A stretch of 6,290 bases of DNA from assembly GCA_937872165.1 (NCBI GenBank), contig CALMOR010000217.1, forward strand, positions 1 to 6,290, given 5' to 3'. The stretch's first letter is position 1, and each line of letters starts with the position of its first letter. A model generated the notes under the pieces. The model saw only the letters and a list, made by a program, of their open reading frames with translations. It was not told where the DNA came from and made no database searches. Of the stretch, positions 1 through 6,281 are shown in pieces. A program made the position numbers and the translations under genes. The DNA comes from an uncultured Burkholderiales bacterium. GTDB lineage: Bacteria; Pseudomonadota; Gammaproteobacteria; Burkholderiales; Burkholderiaceae_D.

Positions 1-170
1 AGCTCCTTGACGACGCCGGCTCCCGACGACGGGATCTCCATCGACGCCTTGTCGCGCTCGATGGTCACCAGCGACTGGTCGGCGGCGACGGCGTCGCCGA
101 CGGCGACCAGCACCTCGATCACCTCGACATCCTTGAAGTCGCCGATGTCGGGGACCTTGAGTTCGATCAT
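1..170 (-). CDS. aceF: Pyruvate dehydrogenase E2 (dihydrolipoyllysine acetyltransferase), N-terminal part, runs off the left edge
   Basis: The first 56 codons are visible, reading from an ATG at 170-168. The protein starts MIELKVPDIGDF and continues into a complete-looking lipoyl half-domain with the motif ERDKASMEIP. Lys41 of this motif is the expected lipoylation site. In the pyruvate dehydrogenase complex E2 forms the core; its lipoyl arm takes the acetyl group from E1 and passes it to CoA in the cytoplasm. The start is well placed because family members begin with this same I-E-V/L-K-V-P-D-I-G stretch only a few residues in, and no upstream in-frame start is evident. The ribosome binding site is weak: a GGAG at 185-182 lies 11 nt from the ATG, farther than ideal. 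The gene lies 101 nt downstream of aceE on the same strand, the usual aceE-aceF order. The rest of the gene (further lipoyl domains, subunit-binding and catalytic domains) is outside the window, so the number of lipoyl domains cannot be told. Confidence 0.94.
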   Translation of the reverse strand, partial: MIELKVPDIGDFKDVEVIEVLVAVGDAVAADQSLVTIERDKASMEIPSSGAGVVKE

Positions 171-195
171 GGGGAAGCAGACTCCGTTGTCGCCC

Positions 196-209
196 TCCCT
201 TGCGAGGGA
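196..209 (-). other. Small 5-bp hairpin in the aceF leader
   Basis: Arms of five bases (TCCCT and AGGGA) enclose a 4-nt loop, starting 26 nt upstream of the aceF start. On the mRNA strand the downstream arm runs into a GGGAGGG purine tract that resembles a Shine-Dalgarno sequence but is too far from the ATG to serve as one. A stem this short may mean nothing; it is recorded because the gap between aceE and aceF holds two stem-loops in 101 nt. Confidence 0.25.
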
Positions 210-232
210 TGAGCCGGGGATGGAAATCGAAT

Positions 233-264
233 GCGGCGGGACCGGTCGCACCGTGTCCCGCCGC
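233..264 (-). other. Strong intercistronic stem-loop between aceE and aceF
   Basis: A perfect 10-bp stem (GCGGCGGGAC with GTCCCGCCGC) continues, past a single bulged A on the mRNA strand, into 3 more G-C pairs and closes on a 5-nt loop (TGCGA). It begins 7 nt after the aceE stop codon. The mRNA then reads ATTCGATTTCC, which is only moderately T-rich, so it is not a canonical rho-independent terminator. Plausible roles are partial termination/attenuation between aceE and aceF, or a 3' stabiliser that protects the aceE message and sets the E1:E2 ratio. The pairing is seen directly; the role is inference. Confidence 0.6.
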
Positions 265-271
265 GCGCGCC

Positions 272-2977
272 TCAAGCCGTCGCGGGCTTCGGCTTGGCGG
301 CGTCGATGCCGTACTTGCGGATCGCGTCGGCGACCTTCGCGGCGGGCACGGTCCCCTCGTCGGACAGTGCCTTCAGCGCCGCGACGACGACGTAGTGGCG
401 GTCGACCTCGAAGTGCGCGCGCAGCTTCGCTCGCGTGTCCGAGCGACCGAAGCCGTCGGTCCCGAGGACGCGATAGGCCCGACCCTTCGGCAGGTAGGCG
501 CGAATCTGTTCGGCGAACAGCTTCATGTAGTCGGTCGACGCGACGATCGGGCCGACGGTCTTCTCGAGCTGTTGCGCGACATACGGCTGGCGGTCCTTCA
601 CGAGCGGGTTCAACAGGTTCTCGCGCGCGACGTCCGCCCCTTCGCGGGCGAGCTCCGTGAAGCTCGTGCAGCTCCACACGTCGGCCGCCACGCCCCAGTC
701 CTTCTCGAGCAGCTCGGCGGCCGCGATGACCTCGCGAAGGATGGTCCCCGAACCGAGAAGCTGCACGCGTGTCTTGGTGCCGGCCGCGCCGCGCGAGAAC
801 GGATACATCCCCTTGAGGATGCCCTCCTCCTGCCCCGGCTTGATGCCCGGGTGCGGGTAGTTCTCGTTCATCAGCGTGATGTAGTAGTAGACGTTCTCCT
901 GCTGCTGGATCATCCGTTTCAGACCGTCCTGGACGATGACAGCGAGCTCGTGCGCGAAGGTCGGATCGTAGGAGACGCAGTTGGGGATGGTGGCCGAAAG
1001 GATGTGCGAGTGGCCGTCCTGGTGCTGCAGCCCTTCGCCGTTCAGCGTCGTGCGGCCCGCGGTGCCGCCGAGCAGGAAGCCGCGCGCCTGCATGTCGCCG
1101 GCGGCCCACGCGAGGTCGCCGATGCGCTGGAAGCCGAACATCGAGTAATAGATGTAGAACGGGATCATGATGCGGTTGTTCGTCGAGTACGACGTCGCCG
1201 CCGCGATCCACGAACTCATCGCGCCCGCCTCGTTGATGCCTTCCTCGAGGATCTGCCCCGCCTTGTCTTCCTTGTAGTACGAGACCTGGTCGCGATCGAC
1301 CGGCTCGTACAGCTGACCCTGCTGGCTGAAGATGCCGAGCTGCCTGAACATGCCTTCCATCCCGAAGGTGCGCGCCTCGTCGGGGATGATCGGCACGACG
1401 CGCGGCCCGAGCTGCTTGTCGCGGATCAGCGTGGTGAGGATGCGCACGAAGGCCATCGTCGTCGACATCTCGCGGCCCTCGGCGGTGGCCACCGTCACCG
1501 GCTCGAACACCGACAGCGGCGGCACCGTGAACGACTCGTCCGCCCTGACCCGACGCTGCGGCAGATAGCCACCGAGCGCAGCGCGACGCTCGTGCAGATA
1601 CTTGATCTCGGCGCTGTCGGGATTGGGATGGATGAACGGAACGTCGTGCAGTTGATCGTCGGCGATCGGCAGGCTGAAGCGGTCGCGGAATTCCCGGACC
1701 GCGTCGTCGGTCATCTTCTTCTGCTGGTGCGTGGTGTTCTTGCCTTCGCCGACCTTGCCCATGCCGAAGCCCTTGACGGTCTTCGCGAGGATGACGGTCG
1801 GCTGGCCGACCGTGTTGACGGCCGCGGTGTAGGCCGCGTAGACCTTGTGGGGATCGTGACCGCCGCGGTTCAGGCGCCAGATGTCCTCGTCGGTCATCTT
1901 CGAGACCATCTCCAGCGTCTTCGGGTCCTTGCCGAAGAAGTTCTTGCGCACGTAGGCCCCGTCGTTGGCCTTGTAGTTCTGGTACTCGCCGTCCACCGTC
2001 TCCATCATCACGCGCTTCAGCGTGCCGTCGCCGTCCTTCGCGAGCAGCGGGTCCCAGTACGAACCCCAGATCACCTTGATGACGTTCCATCCGGCGCCAC
2101 GGAAGTCGGCCTCGAGCTCCTGGATGATCTTGCCGTTGCCGCGCACCGGACCGTCGAGGCGCTGCAGGTTGCAGTTGACGACGAAGATCAGGTTGTCGAG
2201 CTTCTCGCGCGCGGCCATGCCGATGGCGCCGAGCGACTCGGGCTCGTCCATCTCGCCGTCGCCGCAGAACACCCAGATCTTCCGGTTCGACGTCTTCGCG
2301 ATACCGCGCGCCTCGAGGTACTTGAGGAAGCGCGCCTGATAGATCGCCTGGATCGGTCCGAGGCCCATCGACACCGTGGGGAACTGCCAGAAGTCCGGCA
2401 TCAGCTTCGGATGCGGATACGACGTGACGCCGTTGCCGTCGACGTCCCGGCGGAAGTTCGAGATCTGCTCCTCGGTGAGGCGTCCCTCGAGGAAGGCGCG
2501 GGCATAGATGCCGGGCGCCGAATGACCCTGGATGTAGAGCAGGTCCCCGCCATGGTCTTCGGTGGGCGCGTGCCAGAAGTGGTTGAAACCGGCGCCGAGC
2601 ATGTTCGCGAGCGACGCGAACGACGCGATGTGGCCGCCGAGGTCGCCCTCGCCCTTGTTGGCCCGCACGACGATCGCCATCGCGTTCCATCGCATCATCG
2701 AGCGGAGACGCTCCTCGATCTCGAGGTTGCCGGGGTTGCGCACTTCCTGGTCGACCGGGATCGTGTTGATGTACGGCGTGCTGGCCGAGAACGGGATCTC
2801 GGCGCCGTGCTGCCGAGCGGTGTCGATGAGCTGCGCGAGGAGCTGGTGCGCGCGCGCCGGTCCCTCGCGTTCGATCACGGCGGTCAGCGCATCGAGCCAC
2901 TCGCGCGTCTCCAGCGGATCGCTGTCGTCCGCATGGGGGGGGACTGCGATCATCATCTGATCCGGCTGGGCGGCCAT
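272..2977 (-). CDS. aceE: Pyruvate dehydrogenase E1 component, homodimeric type
   Basis: This 901-residue protein is the thiamine-diphosphate-dependent E1. It decarboxylates pyruvate and reductively acetylates the lipoyl arm of E2, in the cytoplasm. It is close in length to E. coli AceE (887 residues) and aligns with it nearly throughout. The thiamine-diphosphate/Mg motif runs from GDGEMDEPES (residues 239-248) to NCNLQRLDGPVRGN (268-281). Residues matching E. coli catalytic positions are present: His116 in GGHIASF, His152 in GHSAPG, His417 in KNTTHQQKK, Asp533-Glu534 in DEARTFGMEG, Glu583 in EEGINEAG (the glutamate that activates the cofactor) and His652 in QHQDGHSH. The C-terminal domain is also intact (VLGTDGFGRSD, about 838-847). 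No truncation or frameshift is seen. The ATG at 2977 is chosen because GAGGAG sits 6 nt upstream. An in-frame ATG at 2998 would add 7 residues (MHNEENA) but would place this ribosome binding site inside the gene. aceF follows 101 nt downstream, probably in the same operon. Confidence 0.98.
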   Translation of the reverse strand: MAAQPDQMMIAVPPHADDSDPLETREWLDALTAVIEREGPARAHQLLAQLIDTARQHGAEIPFSASTPYINTIPVDQEVRNPGNLEIEERLRSMMRWNAMAIVVRANKGEGDLGGHIASFASLANMLGAGFNHFWHAPTEDHGGDLLYIQGHSAPGIYARAFLEGRLTEEQISNFRRDVDGNGVTSYPHPKLMPDFWQFPTVSMGLGPIQAIYQARFLKYLEARGIAKTSNRKIWVFCGDGEMDEPESLGAIGMAAREKLDNLIFVVNCNLQRLDGPVRGNGKIIQELEADFRGAGWNVIKVIWGSYWDPLLAKDGDGTLKRVMMETVDGEYQNYKANDGAYVRKNFFGKDPKTLEMVSKMTDEDIWRLNRGGHDPHKVYAAYTAAVNTVGQPTVILAKTVKGFGMGKVGEGKNTTHQQKKMTDDAVREFRDRFSLPIADDQLHDVPFIHPNPDSAEIKYLHERRAALGGYLPQRRVRADESFTVPPLSVFEPVTVATAEGREMSTTMAFVRILTTLIRDKQLGPRVVPIIPDEARTFGMEGMFRQLGIFSQQGQLYEPVDRDQVSYYKEDKAGQILEEGINEAGAMSSWIAAATSYSTNNRIMIPFYIYYSMFGFQRIGDLAWAAGDMQARGFLLGGTAGRTTLNGEGLQHQDGHSHILSATIPNCVSYDPTFAHELAVIVQDGLKRMIQQQENVYYYITLMNENYPHPGIKPGQEEGILKGMYPFSRGAAGTKTRVQLLGSGTILREVIAAAELLEKDWGVAADVWSCTSFTELAREGADVARENLLNPLVKDRQPYVAQQLEKTVGPIVASTDYMKLFAEQIRAYLPKGRAYRVLGTDGFGRSDTRAKLRAHFEVDRHYVVVAALKALSDEGTVPAAKVADAIRKYGIDAAKPKPATA

Positions 2978-2983
2978 GGCGTT

Positions 2984-2989
2984 CTCCTC
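2984..2989 (-). promoter_or_regulatory. aceE ribosome binding site (GAGGAG)
   Basis: On the mRNA strand GAGGAG is followed by 6 nt (AACGCC) and then the ATG at 2977. This strong, well-spaced Shine-Dalgarno sequence decides between the two in-frame ATGs at 2977 and 2998 in favour of the inner one. Confidence 0.88.
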
Positions 2990-3007
2990 GTTGTGCATCC
3001 GACCGAA

Positions 3008-3024
3008 GGATCGAGGCGCGATCC
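3008..3024. repeat. Inverted repeat in the aceE leader
   Basis: GGATCG and CGATCC, perfect 6-bp arms with a 5-nt spacer, lie between the aceE promoter and its ribosome binding site; the nearer arm is 18 nt from the GAGGAG. It could be a short hairpin in the aceE leader mRNA or a small operator. Arms this short arise by chance in GC-rich DNA, so its significance is unproven. Confidence 0.35.
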
Positions 3025-3077
3025 GCGTCGGGGACCGAGAGTCGGTGGATGCCGCACGCGCCTCGGTGAATGCCGGG

Positions 3078-3107
3078 CCGCTCGATGCGAAGTGCTGTTT
3101 CGAGCGG
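3078..3107. repeat. 8-bp-arm inverted repeat abutting the aceE -10 element
   Basis: CCGCTCGA (3078-3085) and TCGAGCGG (3100-3107) are perfect inverted copies with a 14-nt spacer, so the arm centres are 22 bp apart, about two turns of the helix. The right arm touches the aceE -10 hexamer and covers the predicted transcription start near 3100-3101. That is a classic place for a repressor or other dimeric regulator to act. Because most of it would be transcribed, it might instead form a 5'-end hairpin. The repeat is seen directly; the operator role is inference. Confidence 0.5.
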
Positions 3108-3136
3108 AGTGTAGAGGACCGCACGAGGCCCATCAA
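3108..3136 (-). promoter_or_regulatory. Probable sigma70 promoter of aceE
   Basis: On the minus strand TTGATG (3136-3131, 4 of 6 matches to the -35 consensus) is followed by exactly 17 nt and then TACACT (3113-3108, 4 of 6 matches to the -10 consensus). This would start transcription near 3100-3101 and give a leader of about 123 nt before the aceE ATG. The optimal spacing and the position in a divergent intergenic region support it. Confidence is limited because hexamers with 4 of 6 matches are not rare. Confidence 0.55.
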
Positions 3137-3198
3137 GCCGACGACCGAGGCATGCCGCATCCGGTCCGAAGCGCCGCCGCGGGACGAGACCACTGCGC

Positions 3199-3204
3199 TA
3201 CACT
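3199..3204 (+). promoter_or_regulatory. Candidate -10 element for the kinase gene (TACACT)
   Basis: TACACT (4 of 6 matches to consensus) lies 85 nt upstream of the kinase ATG and would start transcription near 3211, giving a leader of roughly 79 nt. No recognisable -35 hexamer is found 16-18 nt upstream (that stretch is GCC-rich). If this is the promoter, it is weak or needs an activator. Confidence 0.35.
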
Positions 3205-3221
3205 CGACCGCCCGCCGGTCC

Positions 3222-3252
3222 GCGCCTCCGATCGACGCCCGAGCGCCTCCGA
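3222..3252. repeat. 10-bp direct repeat with 21-bp period in the kinase leader
   Basis: GCGCCTCCGA occurs at 3222-3231 and again at 3243-3252, exactly 21 bp apart (two helical turns), between the kinase -10 candidate and its start codon. Tandem half-sites on the same face of the DNA are typical of response-regulator binding, so autoregulation is possible. The repeat is exact; the function is speculative, and chance recurrence in GC-rich DNA cannot be excluded. Confidence 0.4.
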
Positions 3253-3289
3253 GTCCGCGCTTCCCGATCGCGCAGCAGCCCTCCTTTCC

Positions 3290-6247
3290 ATGACCGATCA
3301 CGACCCGTCGTCCGACGTCAGCGAACACGTCGATCGAGGCCGCCGCTTCGAACGCGTCCTCGATCGCGTCGGCTCGATGGTCGTGCGACGCGTCTCGGTG
3401 CTCGCGCGCTGGTACTGGCTGGCGCCGCTGTTCGCGATCGTCCTCTTCATCGCGGTCATGCTCGCGGTCTTCTACACACTGCGTCGCGACGAGATCGAGC
3501 GCCAGCGCGAAGGCCTCTTCCGCGACGTGCAGCAGACCCAGCAGGCGATCGGCGCGCGCATCTATTCGAGTCAGGACGAGATGCTCCAGCTCGCTCACGA
3601 CTTCGATCGCAGAGGCGAAGCGGAGTCCACCTTCGCGATGAGCGCCCGGACCGTCCTGCGCGGGCATCCCGAGCTGATGAACATCGCGTGGATCGACACC
3701 GATCGCACGTGGCGACGCGTCGTCGCATCGGACGTGCAGTTCGACGGCGGCCCGCGCGAGGAGGGAGACCTGATCGAGAACGCGGTCTCGCGGGTCGCCT
3801 TCGAGGCGGCACGCGATCGCCGGCAGGCGCGCTACTCGGTCCCCTACGCCGCGGCCGACGGCGACATGTACATGGAACTCCATGTGCCGGTCTACGATGC
3901 GGACCGTTTCGACGGCACGCTGGTCGCGGTGACCTCGCTGGCGAGCCTCGCTCGCCTGTCGATGTCGAAGGAAGCGGCCGCGGCGTTCGACGTGATACTG
4001 GTCGACAGCGCAGGTCGCATGCTGGTGGACAGGCTCGGCGCGGGCGGCCTGCAGGACCCGCGTCCCACCGAAGGCGCGGTCACGCTGCCGCTCGGTTTCC
4101 CCTTGTCGGACGTCTACCTGCGCGCGACCGCCTATCGAACGCGCAGCCAGCTCGCCGACAAGTTCCTGGTGTGGGCGGTGCTCGCGCTGTCGCTGCTGAT
4201 CGTGTGGACGCTGTTCTCGCAGATGCGCCACCTGCGGGGACGTCAGGAGGCAGAGGCCGCGCGCGACCGGATCTTCAACCTGTCGCTCGACATCCTCGCG
4301 GTGATCGACCATCGCGGCCGCATCACGCGGCTGAACCCGGCCTGCGAACGGATCCTCGGGCGCGAGCCGACCAGCCTTCGCGGTGCGTCGCTGCTCGACC
4401 TCGTCCATCCCGACGATCGCGACGCGACCACGAACGAGCTCAAGCGCATCTCGGAAGGCGGCGTCAGCAGCGCGTTCGAGAACCGGTGCCGCCGCTTCAA
4501 TCGGGACGGTACCATCGAGTACCGATGGCTGGTCTGGAACTTCAACCCCGACCTCCAGACCCGCGGCGACAAGCGACTGCTGTACGCGGTCGCCCACGAC
4601 ATCACGCAACGTCGCGCGCGCCAGCACGCGTTGCAGGCGGAGACCACCTTCCGTCGGGCGATGGAGGACTCGATGGCGACCGGCATGCGGGTGCTCGACA
4701 TGGACGGGCGCATCACGTACGTCAACCCGGCCTTCTGCCGCATGCTCGGTTTCGCCGAGCACGAACTGCTCGGAGCCACGCCGCCGTTCCCCTACTGGCC
4801 GCTCGAGTACTACGGCGAGAACTACGAGCGGCTGCGGATGATGCTCGACGGCACGACGCCGCCGTCGGGTCTCGAGGTCCGCGTGCGACGTCGCGACGGG
4901 ACCAACCTCGACACGCGGATGTACGTCTCGCCGCTGATCGACTCGGACGGCGTGCAGAGCGGATGGATGACGTCGATGACCGACATCACGCAGAGCAAGC
5001 GCGCGCGGCAGGAACTCGCCGAGGCGCAGGAGCGTTTCCTCACGGTGCTCGACGAGCTCGACGCGGCGGTCTCGGTCTGCGCGATCGACGGCACCCGCGG
5101 CGCCGACCTCGAGCCGAGATGGTTCGACGAGATCGGCGTCGAGCGCGGCCCGCTGCTGTTCGCGAACCGCTACTACCGCAACCTGCTCGGCGACGACGTG
5201 CCGGACGCGACCGAGTCGTTCGACGCGGAGCGCCCGTCCGCGGTACCGAAGGACGATGGACTCGGCTCGCTCGCCACCGAGGTGTACAGCGCGAGGACCG
5301 CGCGCTGGTTCGAGGTGCGCTCGCGGACGATCCAGTGGGTCGACGGCTCGCCGGTGCAGATGCAGGTGGCGACCGACATCACCGCGCGCAAGGCGACGCT
5401 CGAGCGGGAACGCCGTCAGGAGGAGAAGGTCCAGCTGACCAGCCGCCTGATCACGATGGGCGAGATGGCCTCGTCGCTCGCGCACGAGCTCAACCAGCCG
5501 CTGACGGCGATCAGCAACTACAGCATGGGCACCGTGGCCCGCGTCCGCCGCAACATCGCCACCGGCGCGACCACCGATCCGGTCGAGTTGCTGGCGATGC
5601 TGCAGAAGACGTCGGCGCAGGCCGAACGGGCCGGTCACATCATCCGTCGCATCCGCGAGTTCGTGAAGCGCAGCGAACCGCGTCGCCGTCGCTGCAGGAT
5701 CCGCGGCATCGTCGACGACGCGGTGGGCTTCGCCGAGATCGAGGCGTCGAAGGCACGCATCCGCATCCGCACCGAGGTCCCTCGCGACATCGCGGACATC
5801 GACGCCGATCCGATCCTGATCGAGCAGGTGCTGCTGAACCTGATCCGCAACGGCTGCGAGGCCACCGGCGGCGAGGTCACCGGTCCCCGCGAGATCGTCG
5901 TCGGCGCGCGCGACGTCGCGATCGCCACCGGCGGCGCCAGCGAGTCGCGCTCGGTCGATCAGGTCGAGTTCGCCGTCGCCGATCGCGGCCACGGCATCGA
6001 GGCGGCCCTCTACGAAAAGCTCTTCGAACCGTTCTACAGCACCAAATCGGAAGGGATGGGCATGGGACTCAACATCTGCCGTTCGATCGTCGAGTTCCAC
6101 GGCGGCCGGCTGTGGGCGGTGCCGAACCCTGCGGGCGGGACGGTCTTCCGCTTCACGTTGCCGCGCTCGGGTGCGGACGTGCGCGGCGAGCCGTCGGCCA
6201 CCGCGTCACCGGCGAGCCACGAAGCGGCGACCTCTCCGGGCCGCTGA
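3290..6247 (+). CDS. Membrane-bound PAS sensor histidine kinase (FixL/TtrS-like)
   Basis: This 985-residue kinase should sense a signal outside or inside the inner membrane, autophosphorylate on a histidine and pass the phosphate to a separate response regulator; it has no receiver domain of its own. Order: a charged cytoplasmic N-terminus (1-42), membrane helix 43-64, a probable Cache-like periplasmic sensor (about 65-290, including YMELHVPVYDADRFDGT and LVAVTSL), membrane helix 292-310, PAS 1 (about 325-442), PAS 2 (about 452-568), a divergent PAS 3 (about 580-700), a short coiled linker, the H-box with His732 in SLAHELNQPL, and the ATPase domain. That domain has the N-box (Asn850, Asn854 in NLIRNGCEA), G1 (DRGHGIE, 898-904), F-box (LFEPFYSTK) and G2 (GMGMGL, 922-927), all intact. 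An Ala/Ser/Pro-rich tail ends the protein. The ATG at 3290 is the best start but has no Shine-Dalgarno sequence; Met30 (3377) has none either. The gene is divergent from aceE. The ligand cannot be told: no LOV cysteine motif or clear haem-binding FixL signature is seen. Confidence 0.95.
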   Translation: MTDHDPSSDVSEHVDRGRRFERVLDRVGSMVVRRVSVLARWYWLAPLFAIVLFIAVMLAVFYTLRRDEIERQREGLFRDVQQTQQAIGARIYSSQDEMLQLAHDFDRRGEAESTFAMSARTVLRGHPELMNIAWIDTDRTWRRVVASDVQFDGGPREEGDLIENAVSRVAFEAARDRRQARYSVPYAAADGDMYMELHVPVYDADRFDGTLVAVTSLASLARLSMSKEAAAAFDVILVDSAGRMLVDRLGAGGLQDPRPTEGAVTLPLGFPLSDVYLRATAYRTRSQLADKFLVWAVLALSLLIVWTLFSQMRHLRGRQEAEAARDRIFNLSLDILAVIDHRGRITRLNPACERILGREPTSLRGASLLDLVHPDDRDATTNELKRISEGGVSSAFENRCRRFNRDGTIEYRWLVWNFNPDLQTRGDKRLLYAVAHDITQRRARQHALQAETTFRRAMEDSMATGMRVLDMDGRITYVNPAFCRMLGFAEHELLGATPPFPYWPLEYYGENYERLRMMLDGTTPPSGLEVRVRRRDGTNLDTRMYVSPLIDSDGVQSGWMTSMTDITQSKRARQELAEAQERFLTVLDELDAAVSVCAIDGTRGADLEPRWFDEIGVERGPLLFANRYYRNLLGDDVPDATESFDAERPSAVPKDDGLGSLATEVYSARTARWFEVRSRTIQWVDGSPVQMQVATDITARKATLERERRQEEKVQLTSRLITMGEMASSLAHELNQPLTAISNYSMGTVARVRRNIATGATTDPVELLAMLQKTSAQAERAGHIIRRIREFVKRSEPRRRRCRIRGIVDDAVGFAEIEASKARIRIRTEVPRDIADIDADPILIEQVLLNLIRNGCEATGGEVTGPREIVVGARDVAIATGGASESRSVDQVEFAVADRGHGIEAALYEKLFEPFYSTKSEGMGMGLNICRSIVEFHGGRLWAVPNPAGGTVFRFTLPRSGADVRGEPSATASPASHEAATSPGR

Positions 6248-6273
6248 GCGGCCGCGGCGGGCTCGCATACAAT
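6244..6273 (+). promoter_or_regulatory. Promoter candidate for the gene at the right edge
   Basis: TACAAT (6268-6273) matches 5 of 6 bases of the -10 consensus and is the best -10 in the window. A poor -35 match (CTGAGC, 6244-6249, 3 of 6) lies 18 nt upstream and overlaps the kinase stop codon. Transcription would start near 6280, within 1-2 nt of the ATG at 6282. Confidence 0.5.
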
Positions 6274-6281
6274 CCCGCCCC

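Larger units (their letters stand above)
2978..3289. other. Divergent intergenic regulatory region between aceE and the kinase gene
   Basis: These 312 bp separate two divergently transcribed genes. No convincing protein-coding gene is seen: the reading frames open here are extensions of the flanking genes' frames or of their opposite-strand shadows, and none has a ribosome binding site. The region holds the aceE ribosome binding site and promoter, two inverted repeats on the aceE side, a weaker -10 element for the kinase gene, and a short tandem repeat. The two candidate -10 hexamers are both TACACT, one per strand, with 85 bp between them, so both promoters fit without overlapping. Confidence 0.8.

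Noticed and set aside
2975..2998. Alternative aceE start at 2998 adding seven residues (MHNEENA)
   Set aside because: The GAGGAG ribosome binding site is correctly spaced for 2977 and would lie inside the coding region if 2998 were used; no comparable site precedes 2998.
3161..3222. Direct repeat CCGGTCCG at 3161-3168 and 3215-3222 flanking the kinase -10
   Set aside because: Eight GC-rich bases 54 bp apart are easily expected by chance here, and the copies have no symmetrical or promoter-related placement.
200..3289. A plus-strand frame open across the whole of aceE and joined in frame to the kinase, which would give a 2015-residue protein
   Set aside because: It is the antisense shadow of aceE in GC-rich DNA. 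Its translation is Arg/Leu/Val/His-rich and low in recognisable motifs, whereas the opposite strand encodes a fully conserved AceE. The kinase proper begins at 3290.
3279..3289. A perfect Shine-Dalgarno-like sequence on the minus strand (GGAAAGGAGGG)
   Set aside because: No start codon lies at a usable distance downstream on that strand and no separate gene is seen there; it is the complement of the pyrimidine tract before the kinase ATG.
4264..5390. Haem- or flavin-binding PAS domain (FixL or LOV type) in the kinase
   Set aside because: No LOV-type NCRFLQ cysteine motif is present. The histidine in PAS 1 belongs to the common HPDD turn rather than a haem ligand position, so no cofactor can be assigned.
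2978..6100. A minus-strand frame open across the whole kinase gene and joined in frame to aceE, which would give a 1942-residue protein
   Set aside because: It is the antisense shadow of the kinase. The translation upstream of aceE residue 1 shows no domain, and a strong ribosome binding site supports the start at 2977.
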